Below, piece after piece: positions 1 to 6,665 of a stretch of DNA of 64,000 nt. The notes below the pieces were generated by a model, which was not told the origin of the DNA, did no database searches, and saw only the letters and a list, made by a program, of their open reading frames with translations. Location: positions 682,001 to 746,000 of the forward strand of contig NZ_QURO01000004.1 in NCBI RefSeq assembly GCF_003426945.1. The letters are read 5' to 3'. The translations under genes were made by a program, and so were the position numbers. Numbering within the stretch: the first letter of the stretch is position 1; every line of letters starts with the position of its first letter. The stretch comes from Thermus sediminis. GTDB taxonomy: Bacteria; Deinococcota; Deinococci; Deinococcales; Thermaceae.

Positions 1-222
1 CTCGCCCCCATCCTGGCGGGCTTCGGCCTGGACCCCAAGGGCTTCCAGGTGGTGGTGGAGCGCAAGCTGGAGGGGACCGATAAGCTCATCCTCCGCCTCA
101 AGGCGGAGAAGGTGCCCCCGGACCTTCTGGAGGCCATCGGCAAGGCCACCGGCCTCAAGGTGGACGAGGTGGAGCTGGCGGGGGAACTCGAGGGCGGCCT
201 GGTCCAGGACCGGCGGTTCTAA
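1..222 (+). CDS. C-terminal end of a probable phenylacetate-CoA ligase-like (AMP-forming) enzyme, partial
   Basis: Frame 1 is open from the window edge to a TAA at 220-222 and gives 73 residues. The segment with FQVVVERKLEGTDKLILRLK followed by a short alpha/beta stretch resembles the C-terminal AMP-binding subdomain of the PaaK family (phenylacetate-CoA ligase and relatives), which closes over the adenylate. The catalytic core lies outside the window, so the substrate cannot be judged. A strong hairpin follows 8 nt after the stop, so this is the last gene of its transcript. The family call rests only on resemblance of the tail. Confidence 0.5.
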   Translation, partial: LAPILAGFGLDPKGFQVVVERKLEGTDKLILRLKAEKVPPDLLEAIGKATGLKVDEVELAGELEGGLVQDRRF

Positions 223-230
223 GCGTCCCT

Positions 231-266
231 ACAAGCCCCCAACCCCGCCCTCGGGTGGGGGCTTGT
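231..266 (+). terminator. Intrinsic terminator-like hairpin
   Basis: ACAAGCCCCCAACC pairs with GGTGGGGGCTTGT around a short GC-rich loop, leaving one unpaired A. The T-tract is weak (TTAAT). It sits just after the stop of the partial ligase-like gene and before the PfkB gene. Confidence 0.75.
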
Positions 267-324
267 TAATCCCCTCTCATGAGGGGAGGGTATACTCTTG
301 GCTAAAGCAAAGGGGCCCTTGCGG

Positions 325-330
325 TATAGT
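325..330 (+). promoter_or_regulatory. Candidate -10 box upstream of the PfkB gene
   Basis: TATAGT lies 36 nt before the ATG at 367. A second -10-like TATACT is at 291-296, just after a small perfect inverted repeat (CCCCTC/GAGGGG, 271-286). No convincing -35 is seen for either, so which one is used is open. Confidence 0.35.
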
Positions 331-366
331 GAGGGCAAACCCTGTCCTTGGGCAGAAGGAGGCATG

Positions 367-1287
367 ATGCGGTTTTTCGTGTTGGGCGATGTTTCCGTGG
401 ACCTGCTCTTCTTCGTGGAGCGCATCCCCGAACCCGGGGAGGAGCTCCCCTCCCGTAGGGCCCTCATGAAGCCGGGAGGGGCTGGGGGAAGCCTGGCGGC
501 CCAGCTTTCCAGCCTGGGCCACCGGGTCTACCTGGCGGGCCGGGTGGGCCAGGACCCCTTTGCCGAGCTAGCCCTGAGCCGGGTGCGGGAGGTGGGGGTG
601 GACCTGCGCCATCTCCAGGAAGACCCGGAGCGCACCACGAGCTCGGTGCTCATCCTCGTGGTCCCGGGAGGAGAAAGGGCCATGGTGAGCACGGAAGGGG
701 CAAGCCGCTATCTAGACCCCTCCCTCTTCAAGCCCCGCTTCCTGGACCAGGCAGATGCCCTCGTCCTCTCCGCCTATGCCCTGGTGGGGGGGCCTTCCCG
801 GAGCTACGCGGCGGAGGCCCTCGAGGCCGCCAGGAAGCGGGAGATGCCCATCTTCGCCGACCTGGGCACGGGGGCGGTGCGGGTGGCGGGGAAGGAGCTC
901 CTCAAACACCTCAGGGGGGTGAGCTGGCTCCTCATGAACCAGACCGAGCTCCTGGCCCTCACCGGGGCCCCCTCCCTCTCCGAGGGGGTGGCAAGGTTAC
1001 GAATAGAGGGCTTCGCCCACCTGGCCATCAAGGTGGGGGCCATGGGCTCCATCGTGGTCACCCCGGAAGGGGAGGAGCTCGTGGACCCCTACCCGGTGGA
1101 GGACATCGTGGACTCCACCGGGGCCGGGGACGCCTACACCGCCGCCTTCGCCCACGCCATCCTCTCGGGGAAGAAGCCCGTGGAGGCAGCCCGCCTGGCC
1201 AACCTGGCGGGGGCCCTGGCGGCCACGGGCCTGGGGGCCCAGGGGAGGCTGATCCGGCTAGAGGACCTGGAAGTGGCCTCGGGCTAG
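367..1287 (+). CDS. PfkB/ribokinase-family carbohydrate kinase
   Basis: This 306-residue protein should phosphorylate a sugar or nucleoside with ATP in the cytoplasm. It opens with the strand FFVLGDVSVDLL, carries the di-glycine substrate loop PGGAGG near residue 38, and ends with the PfkB signature DSTGAGDAY, whose Asp near residue 255 is the expected catalytic base. The substrate (ribose, KDG, adenosine or another) cannot be told from sequence. Two ATGs are possible (364 and 367); the second gives better spacing from AAGGAGG at 356-362. A longer in-frame ATG-like start at 298 is unlikely because it would translate the promoter region. The 3' end overlaps the convergent hisH by 30 bp. Confidence 0.85.
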   Translation: MRFFVLGDVSVDLLFFVERIPEPGEELPSRRALMKPGGAGGSLAAQLSSLGHRVYLAGRVGQDPFAELALSRVREVGVDLRHLQEDPERTTSSVLILVVPGGERAMVSTEGASRYLDPSLFKPRFLDQADALVLSAYALVGGPSRSYAAEALEAARKREMPIFADLGTGAVRVAGKELLKHLRGVSWLLMNQTELLALTGAPSLSEGVARLRIEGFAHLAIKVGAMGSIVVTPEGEELVDPYPVEDIVDSTGAGDAYTAAFAHAILSGKKPVEAARLANLAGALAATGLGAQGRLIRLEDLEVASG

Positions 1288-1854
1288 GGCCAGGAAGGCC
1301 AGGCCCGCCCGCCCGCTCTTCTCCGGGTGGAACTGGGGGGCGAGGAGGTTTTCCTTGGCCAGGAGGGCGGTGAAGGGGGTGCCCTCGTACTCCCCGGTCC
1401 CCAGGGAATGGGGGGTCAGGGGGCCGTAGTAGGAGTTGGCGAAGTAGAAGTGGCGGCCCGATAGGGCGGAAAAGGGGCCTTCCAGCCTGACCCGGTTCCA
1501 GCCCATCTGGGGCACCCGCCCCCGGGGGAAGCGGCGCACCACCCCGGGGAAGAGGCCGAGGCCCCTCACCCCAGGGGCCTCCTCGCTCTCCGCGTAGAGG
1601 ATCTGCATGCCCACGCAGATGCCCAAGAAGGGGAGGCCCCTTTCTATGTGCGCCAGGACCCTTTCCACGAAGCCCGAGGCCCGGAAGGCGGCCATGACCT
1701 GGCCGAAGTGCCCCTGGCCCGGGAGGACCAGGAGGCTCGCCTCCGGGCTGGCCCTGGGGTCCAAGGAGACCGTCACGGCGAAGCCCGCGGCCTCGAGGGC
1801 CTTGGCGGCGCTCCGCAGGTTCCCCGAGCCGTAATCTATGAGGAGGGCCTTCAT
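1258..1854 (-). CDS. hisH: Imidazole glycerol phosphate synthase, glutaminase subunit HisH
   Basis: The 198-residue class I amidotransferase releases ammonia from glutamine for HisF, which makes IGP and AICAR in histidine synthesis. The nucleophile elbow GICVG puts the catalytic Cys at 80, and FHPEKS near the end supplies His 176 and Glu 178. The glycine-rich PGQGHF strand and YGSGN at the start are typical of HisH. It is the last gene of hisC-hisB-hisH, and its start overlaps the hisB stop by 4 bp, implying translational coupling. hisF is not in this window. Confidence 0.96.
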   Translation of the reverse strand: MKALLIDYGSGNLRSAAKALEAAGFAVTVSLDPRASPEASLLVLPGQGHFGQVMAAFRASGFVERVLAHIERGLPFLGICVGMQILYAESEEAPGVRGLGLFPGVVRRFPRGRVPQMGWNRVRLEGPFSALSGRHFYFANSYYGPLTPHSLGTGEYEGTPFTALLAKENLLAPQFHPEKSGRAGLAFLALARGHFQVL

Positions 1855-2435
1855 AGCACGCCCTTGGTGCTGGGAAGCCCCTCCCCGGTGATCCGGGTGG
1901 CCCGGTGGAGGGCCCGGGCCAGGGCCTTGAAGCTAGCCTCCACCACGTGGTGGGCCTCCCGCCCCGAGAGGAGCCTCAGATGCAGGGTGAGCCTTCCATG
2001 GTTTACGAAACCCCTAAGGAACTCCCGCAGGTGGTAGTGGTTCACCCCGCCCGCCTCCCCCACCACGGGCCACTCCTCTGGGCGGTACTCCAGGTGGGGC
2101 CTCCCCGAGAGGTCCAAGACGCAGAGGACCAGGGTCTCGTCCATGGGGGCGAAGGCCTCGGCGTAGCGCTCCAGGCCCCTCCCCTCCCCCAGGGCCTCCT
2201 TTAGGGCCAGGCCCAGGGCGATGCCCACGTCCTCCACCAAGTGGTGCACGTCCACCTCGAGGTCCCCCTTGGCCTCCACCTCCAGGAGGAGGCGCCCGTG
2301 CCGCTGGAGCTGGAGGAGCATGTGGTCCAGGAAGGGAAGCCCCGTGGCCACCTGCCCCCCCACGGGGCCGTCCAGGCCCAGGCGCACCCTCGCCCAGGTC
2401 TCCATCGTGGCCCTCTCCACCAAGGCCTCACGCAT
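1851..2435 (-). CDS. hisB: Imidazoleglycerol-phosphate dehydratase
   Basis: The 194-residue enzyme removes water from imidazole glycerol phosphate to give imidazole acetol phosphate. The two His-rich manganese-binding repeats are visible: DHMLLQLQRHG with HHLVEDVGIALG, and later HYHLREF with EAHHVVEASFKALARAL. The length is that of a monofunctional HisB with no phosphatase domain. I use the ATG at 2435, which overlaps the end of hisC (ATGCGTGA), instead of the ATG four codons upstream, because it gives the usual length and tight coupling. The substrate then passes to HisC, encoded just upstream. Confidence 0.96.
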   Translation of the reverse strand: MREALVERATMETWARVRLGLDGPVGGQVATGLPFLDHMLLQLQRHGRLLLEVEAKGDLEVDVHHLVEDVGIALGLALKEALGEGRGLERYAEAFAPMDETLVLCVLDLSGRPHLEYRPEEWPVVGEAGGVNHYHLREFLRGFVNHGRLTLHLRLLSGREAHHVVEASFKALARALHRATRITGEGLPSTKGVL

Positions 2436-3471
2436 AGGCCATCGCAAAGGCCGCTCTTAAAAAGGCCTCCATCTCCTCCCCTAGGCCAATGGTCACCCGG
2501 ATGCACCCTTCTAGGCCCGGGTAGCGGTCCTGCCGCCTTACCAGGATGCCCTGGCGGAGGAGGTGGGCGTGGGCCCCCTCGGCATCCGGGGTGCGCACCA
2601 GGAGGAAGTTGGTGCGGCTGGGGTAGGGGCGCCAGAGGGGGTGCTGGCTAAGCCTCCCGTAGACCCTATCCCGCTCCAAGCGCACGTAGGCCGCCACCTC
2701 CTCCGCATAGCCCGGGTTCTCCAGGACCACCTCCAAAATGGCCCCGGTGTGGGCGGGGAAGGCGAAGGGGGGAAGCACCTCCCGCACTGCCCCCGCCACC
2801 TCCGGGCTCGCCAGGAGGTACCCCGCCCGGATGCCCCCCAGGGAGAAGGCCTTGGAGAAGGTGCGCAGGAGGGCCACGTGGGGGTTTTCCCGCCCCAAAG
2901 GGGAAAAGTCCGTCCCGGAGAACTCCCGGTAGGCCTCGTCCACCACCAAGAGCCCCCCCGCCTCCCGGGCCCTTTCCGCCAGGGCCCAAAGGGCCTCCCT
3001 CGGGAAGAGGACCCCCGTGGGGGCGTGGGGGTTGGGGAGGAAGAAGACCCCCCCGGTGAAGGCGGAGAGGAGGCCTTCCAGGTCCAAGGCGAAGCCCTCC
3101 CCCAAGGGCACGGCCCGGTAAGGGGTCCCCGCCACCCTGGCGGCGTGGGCGTAGTGGGGGAAGGAGGGGCTTAGGTCCAAGACCCTTTCTGCCGCTACCG
3201 CCAGGGCCAGGATGAGGAGGTTGGACCCTGGGGAGAGGACCACCCCCTCCTCCGGCCAGTCCCAAAGGGCAGCTAGCCGCCTTCTCAGGCCTTCGGCATG
3301 GATCTCCGGGTAGCGGTTCCAGGGAAGGCGGGCCATACGCCTCAGGGCCTCCTCCTTAAGGGCATGGGGCAGGTCAAAGGGGCTCTCGTTCTGGTCCAGC
3401 TTGATGGGGGCCTCCACCCTAGCATAGGGGTAAGGGGAAAGACCCCGGAGGTGCGCCTTGAAGGCCCGCAT
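2428..3471 (-). CDS. hisC: Histidinol-phosphate aminotransferase
   Basis: This is a 347-residue fold-type I PLP enzyme that transaminates imidazole acetol phosphate with glutamate. LDQNESPF near the N terminus, the NPHAPTG loop, VVDEAYREF, and RTFSKAFSLGGIRAGY with the Schiff-base Lys are all canonical. The ATG at 3471 fits the family start (MRAFKAHLRGLSPYPY). It is also exactly 7 nt downstream of a TATACT box, so the message is probably leaderless. It leads the hisC-hisB-hisH operon. An upstream in-frame ATG at 3567 would translate across the promoter and the repeat and was rejected. Confidence 0.95.
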   Translation of the reverse strand: MRAFKAHLRGLSPYPYARVEAPIKLDQNESPFDLPHALKEEALRRMARLPWNRYPEIHAEGLRRRLAALWDWPEEGVVLSPGSNLLILALAVAAERVLDLSPSFPHYAHAARVAGTPYRAVPLGEGFALDLEGLLSAFTGGVFFLPNPHAPTGVLFPREALWALAERAREAGGLLVVDEAYREFSGTDFSPLGRENPHVALLRTFSKAFSLGGIRAGYLLASPEVAGAVREVLPPFAFPAHTGAILEVVLENPGYAEEVAAYVRLERDRVYGRLSQHPLWRPYPSRTNFLLVRTPDAEGAHAHLLRQGILVRRQDRYPGLEGCIRVTIGLGEEMEAFLRAAFAMAYA

Positions 3472-3478
3472 ATGGGGC

Positions 3479-3484
3479 AGTATA
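3479..3484 (-). promoter_or_regulatory. -10 box of hisC, leaderless type
   Basis: TATACT on the minus strand is followed by 7 nt (GCCCCAT) and the hisC ATG. Transcription starting 6-7 nt after the -10 would begin at the start codon. Confidence 0.7.
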
Positions 3485-3510
3485 CCGGGTAGACTGGAGG
3501 GGTGAACCGG

Positions 3511-3617
3511 GCTAAGTACCCCACCGCGGCTTTCGCCGCGGTGGGGGCCCCCAAAAAGCCCTCCCAAAGCCCCGTCTTGGACCTCCCATTTGCGAAACGG
3601 AAGCGCGGGTACTTAGC
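3511..3617. repeat. MITE-like inverted-repeat element, copy 1
   Basis: This 107-bp segment is bounded by perfect 11-bp inverted repeats, GCTAAGTACCC and GGGTACTTAGC. Next to the left end is a 12-bp perfect hairpin (3519-3546) with arms CCCCACCGCGGC and GCCGCGGTGGGG around TTTC, which reads as a GAAA tetraloop on the minus strand. A second copy lies at 52537-52642 with the same ends, almost the same length and the same hairpin apart from one compensated base pair. The right end abuts the first surviving codon of the HEPN remnant, so the element appears to have landed in that gene's 5' end. No transposase is encoded. Confidence 0.75.
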
Positions 3618-3619
3618 TG

Positions 3620-3977
3620 TTGCAGGCGGAAAGGGACCTGGAGATGGCCGAGATCGCCCGGGGAGCGGGAAGGCGCGAGTGGGCCTGCTTCGCCGCCCAG
3701 CAAGCGGCGGAGGGAGAAAGTTAAGGCCCTTCACCTGCACCTGGGCCAGGAGGCCTGGGGGCAGCCCATCGCCCGCCTTCTCAGGGAGCTTCCCCTAGAG
3801 GCGCCCCAGGACCTGGTGGAAAAGGCCCGGTATCTGGACAGCCTCTACATCCCTACCCGTTACCCCGACGCCTTCCCCGAAGGCCCTTCTGCGGAGCACT
3901 ACGGTCCCCTTCAGAGCCAGGAGGCCCTGGGCTATGCCCGTGAGATCCTTGCGTTCGTCCGTGCTCCGATGGCCTAG
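3620..3977 (+). pseudogene. HEPN-domain toxin remnant, frameshifted and lacking its natural start
   Basis: The reading starts right after the repeat element: QAERDLEMAEIARG, then REWACFAAQQAAE, a typical HEPN helix. The frame then hits a TAA at 3722. Removing one G from the run at 3712-3714 restores a continuous frame (AAEEKVKALHLHLG, later YIPTRYPDAFP) to the TAG at 3977, about 118 residues in all, the usual size for the MNT-HEPN family. No ATG or good RBS precedes it; the only possible starts are TTG 3620 or CTG 3617. HEPN partners of MNT proteins act as RNase toxins. The adjacent overlapping MNT gene is intact. Either this is a true pseudogene or one base is a sequencing error; the missing start argues for decay. 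Confidence 0.75.
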
Positions 3978-4377
3978 CCGGGAGGAGGTGGAGGCGGCCC
4001 TCCGGGCCTGGCTAGCCCGCCATCCCATCCTAGGTCTCCTAGCCCTGGGCTACTTCGGCTCCTACGCCCGGGGGGACCACGGGGTGGGGAGCGATCTGGA
4101 CCTGGTCCTGGTGGTGGAGGCCTCGGAGCTGCCCCCATGGCAGAGGGCGGCCCTACTCCCCCTCGAGGAGCTCCCCCTGCCGGCCGAGGCCCTGGTCTAC
4201 ACCCTGGCCGAGTGGCGGGCGCTCCCGAGGCGAAGCCCCCGCTTTGCCAAAACCCTCGAGCAGGAGGCCCGATGGCTCCTAGGGCCGGAAGTGGTCGTAG
4301 CCCCTTCGGGGGATGGGGCTACCCCTGAGGTAGACCCCCGCCCCCTCCCCCACCCGCCCGGCGCGGAAGAGGGGTAG
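3961..4377 (+). CDS. MNT-type nucleotidyltransferase (antitoxin of a HEPN-MNT module)
   Basis: The 138-residue protein carries the minimal nucleotidyltransferase signature GYFGSYARGDHGVGSDLDL, with metal-binding Asp at 45 and 47. MNT antitoxins neutralise HEPN toxins by adding AMP. The GTG at 3961 overlaps the end of the HEPN frame, the usual arrangement for this pair; an ATG at 3934 is the alternative. The last 33 or so residues (VVAPSGDGATPEVDPRP onward) are proline-rich and lie entirely in a 99-bp convergent overlap with thiL. They are probably read-through beyond the original domain and not conserved protein. Confidence 0.75.
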   Translation: MLRWPSREEVEAALRAWLARHPILGLLALGYFGSYARGDHGVGSDLDLVLVVEASELPPWQRAALLPLEELPLPAEALVYTLAEWRALPRRSPRFAKTLEQEARWLLGPEVVVAPSGDGATPEVDPRPLPHPPGAEEG

Positions 4378-5220
4378 GCCCGCCCCTTGCGCCCTGGACA
4401 AAAGGGCCTCCTCCGCCTCGGGGGGCACCAGGAGGACCGCCTCAAACTCCTCCCCCCCGTAGAGGACCAGCTCCAGGGCCTCTTCCTCGCCCCCCGCGAA
4501 GGCCAGGACGTCGGGGTGGAGGGGGAGGGCCTCGAGGTCCACCCGCACCCCAAGCTCGGAGACTTGCCAGAGGGTTTCCGCCAGGCCGTCGGAGGAGTCC
4601 AGGCCCCCCCGGGGGAGGCGGGCAAGGGCCAGGAGCTCCCGCCTGGGCAGGGGGTAAAGGGCGGCCTCCAGAATCTTAGGAAATCCTTCCAGGGAAAGCC
4701 CCTGGTAGTGGGCGCGGATGCCGGCCCCCGTCCGCCCCCAGCGGTCGCCAGCCAGGTAGAGGAGGTCCCCGGGAAGGGCCCTGCGGGGAAGGGGGGCCTC
4801 GCTTCTGGCAAAGCCAGAGACGGTGAGGGCCACCTCCTCCCCGGCGTTGGTGTCCCCGCCAAGCAGGGGGGCCCCAAGCCGCCTGGCGGCCTCCGCCGCC
4901 CCCTGGACCAGCTCCAGGGCGAAGGCCTCCTCGAGGTCCGGAGGGAGGAAGAGCCCCAGAGTGAAGCCCAAGGGGCGGCCCATCTTGGAGAGGAGGTCGG
5001 AGGCCGTGGCCGCCACCCCCCTGAAGCCCACCTCAAAGGGCCCCATGCCCAGGAGGGCCACCTCCCGGTAGAGGAAGCCATCGGTCTTGAGGAGCCAGGC
5101 CTCCTCCCCCACCCACACCCCTCCGGCATCGTCCCCAGGGGGGAGGGGGGCTCCCTCGGGGTAGCCCAAAGGGGCCAGTTTCTGCAAAAGGGCCCGCTCC
5201 CCTAGGTCTCTAAGCCGCAT
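4279..5220 (-). CDS. thiL: Thiamine-monophosphate kinase
   Basis: This 313-residue PurM/AIR-synthase-superfamily enzyme phosphorylates thiamine monophosphate to the active cofactor thiamine diphosphate. The N-terminal LRDLGERALLQKL, the acidic GDDAG, the LLGGDTNAG segment and the later GGLDSSDGL (substrate Asp residues) follow the ThiL pattern. It stands alone, with other thi genes absent. No TPP riboswitch is visible upstream. It is convergent with the MNT gene, with 99 bp of 3' overlap, so transcripts of the two would be antisense there. Confidence 0.92.
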   Translation of the reverse strand: MRLRDLGERALLQKLAPLGYPEGAPLPPGDDAGGVWVGEEAWLLKTDGFLYREVALLGMGPFEVGFRGVAATASDLLSKMGRPLGFTLGLFLPPDLEEAFALELVQGAAEAARRLGAPLLGGDTNAGEEVALTVSGFARSEAPLPRRALPGDLLYLAGDRWGRTGAGIRAHYQGLSLEGFPKILEAALYPLPRRELLALARLPRGGLDSSDGLAETLWQVSELGVRVDLEALPLHPDVLAFAGGEEEALELVLYGGEEFEAVLLVPPEAEEALLSRAQGAGLPLFRAGRVGEGAGVYLRGSPIPRRGYDHFRP

Positions 5221-5235
5221 ACACCCAGGCTACGG

Positions 5236-5241
5236 TATCAT
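5236..5241 (+). promoter_or_regulatory. -10 box, leaderless type, for the ComB-like gene
   Basis: TATCAT followed by GGCGGG and then the GTG at 5248, leaving 6 nt between -10 and start codon. Confidence 0.5.
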
Positions 5242-5247
5242 GGCGGG

Positions 5248-5964
5248 GTGTGCCGGGTTGACCTGTGCCTGAGGCCTGCCCCCGGACCCCTTTTCCTGGT
5301 GGAGGTCCTGCCCGCGGGAAGCGTCCTCACCCTCCTCCTGGCCCAGGGGGCCAAGGAGGTCTGGGTGGCCCCAGGGCCTAAGGTGGCCCGCCTCTTGGGG
5401 GCGGAGCTTGGGGAGGAGGCCCTCCTCCTGGGCGAGGTAGAGGGCTTTCCCCCAGAGGGCTTCCACGGAAGGCTCTCCCTGGTGGATCTGGAAGGGGCCG
5501 AGGTAAGGGAGAAAAGGGCCATCCTGGTGGCCCCCCTCCTGAACGGAAGCCTCCTCCTGGAGGAAAAGGAGGTGTTTCTGGCGAACCTCAGGAACGCCAA
5601 GGCCGCCCTGGAGCTGGCTCGAGGCCTCGAGGGGCTCACCCTCCGCCCCGCAGGGGCCCCAGAGCCCCTCCTTTCGGCCCTGGTGGCAACGGGCTTCTTC
5701 CAAAGGAGGCTCTTTCCCGAAAGCCCCACCACCCTGGCCTCCGCCCTCCTCAAGGCCTTCCCCGACCCCCAGGAAGCCCTCTTCCAGAGCCCAGAGGGCC
5801 AGGCCCTCCACAAGGAGGGGCGCACCGAGGAGCTGGCCCGGGCCAGCCTCATCGGGATGGACCCCGTGGTGCCCAGGCTGGCCGAGACCCGCTTCTTCCC
5901 CAAGGAGGCCTTCGGCCTCACCCAGGACCGCTTCGCCCAGAGGTTCGTGGCATGGCCCGCCTAG
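5248..5964 (+). CDS. Degenerate ComB (2-phosphosulfolactate phosphatase) paralogue
   Basis: The 238-residue protein follows ComB along its length but without the family's conserved motifs. VEVLPAGSV replaces [19 protein letters not shown] replaces FDLGNSP, and LLNGSLLL stands where TTNGTKA is expected. The order and spacing match the intact ComB at 55855-56598 in this same window. Mg-dependent phosphatase activity is therefore doubtful; it may be a pseudoenzyme or have a new substrate. Start is GTG 5248, just after a leaderless-type -10. The downstream glycosyltransferase starts inside its last codons (13-bp overlap), so the two are probably co-transcribed. The homology is my reading by eye. 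Confidence 0.55.
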   Translation: MCRVDLCLRPAPGPLFLVEVLPAGSVLTLLLAQGAKEVWVAPGPKVARLLGAELGEEALLLGEVEGFPPEGFHGRLSLVDLEGAEVREKRAILVAPLLNGSLLLEEKEVFLANLRNAKAALELARGLEGLTLRPAGAPEPLLSALVATGFFQRRLFPESPTTLASALLKAFPDPQEALFQSPEGQALHKEGRTEELARASLIGMDPVVPRLAETRFFPKEAFGLTQDRFAQRFVAWPA

Positions 5965-6656
5965 AGATCCTGGGCCTCCCCCTGGACCCCGTGGACATGG
6001 AGGAGGCCCTCCTTCGCATCGGAGGGTTTCTGGAAGAGGCCAGGACCCACCAGGTGGTCACGCTGAACCCCGAGATGGCGGTGCGGGCTCAGGAGGACGA
6101 GGCCCTTAGGCGGGCGGTCCTCGAGGCCGATCTCATCACCCCGGACGGGGTGGGGATCCTCTGGGCCGCCAGGCGGCTTTGCGGGGTGGTCCTAAAGGAG
6201 CGGGTCACGGGGGTGGACCTCACCCTGGCCCTCCTCCGGCGCTTCCCCGGGCTCAGGGTCTACCTCCTGGGGGGGAAGCCCGGGGTGGCGGAGCGGGCGG
6301 CTAGGGAGGCGGAGAGGCTTGGGGCGAAGGTGGTGGGCTTCCACCACGGCTACTTCCGGGAAGAGGGCCCCGTGGTGGAGGAGATCGGGAAGAGGGCCCC
6401 GGACCTCCTCCTGGTGGGCATGGGGGAGAGGCAGGAGGCCTTCATCCGCCGCCACAAGCCCCACCTGGGGGCCCGGGTGGCCTTGGGGGTGGGGGGCACC
6501 CTGGACGTGTTGGCGGGGGAGGCCAGGCGCCCGCCCCCATGGGCGCAGAGGCTGGGGCTGGAGTGGCTTGTACGGGTGGGCCTAGACCCCAGGCGTTGGC
6601 GGCGGGCCCCCAGGCTTTGGCGCTTCGCTTACCTTGTCCTCAGGGAAGGGCGCTAG
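5952..6656 (+). CDS. WecG/TagA/CpsF-family glycosyltransferase
   Basis: These 234 residues carry the GT26 features: VVTLNPEMAVRAQED near residue 40, DGVGILWAARR near 66, ERVTGVDLT, LLGGKPGVAERAA, and DLLLVGMGERQEAFI with VALGVGGTLDVLAG. Members transfer a HexNAc or ManNAc(A) residue from a nucleotide sugar to a polyprenyl-diphosphate-linked acceptor at the inner membrane face. A probable WecA/MraY-type gene that could make such an acceptor starts at the far end of the window, but the two are not linked. The stop codon TAG is shared with the -10 of the next gene. Confidence 0.88.
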   Translation: MARLEILGLPLDPVDMEEALLRIGGFLEEARTHQVVTLNPEMAVRAQEDEALRRAVLEADLITPDGVGILWAARRLCGVVLKERVTGVDLTLALLRRFPGLRVYLLGGKPGVAERAAREAERLGAKVVGFHHGYFREEGPVVEEIGKRAPDLLLVGMGERQEAFIRRHKPHLGARVALGVGGTLDVLAGEARRPPPWAQRLGLEWLVRVGLDPRRWRRAPRLWRFAYLVLREGR

Positions 6657-6659
6657 ACT
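6654..6659 (+). promoter_or_regulatory. -10 box, leaderless type, for the TPR protein
   Basis: TAGACT starts on the stop codon of the upstream glycosyltransferase and is followed by 6 nt and the ATG at 6666. Confidence 0.6.
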
Positions 6660-6665
6660 GGTTCC

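Noticed and set aside
2563-3174. Long open frame on the plus strand opposite hisC, and many similar long antisense frames (for example 4387-5205, 24671-23340, 48038-49135)
   Set aside because: In DNA of about 70% GC, antisense frames stay open by chance. These give low-complexity G/P/R-rich proteins, have no promoter or ribosome site, and lie opposite clearly identified genes.
5221-5250. TPP riboswitch upstream of thiL
   Set aside because: Only about 27 bp separate thiL from the divergent ComB-like gene, too short for a THI-box, and no THI-box sequence is present.
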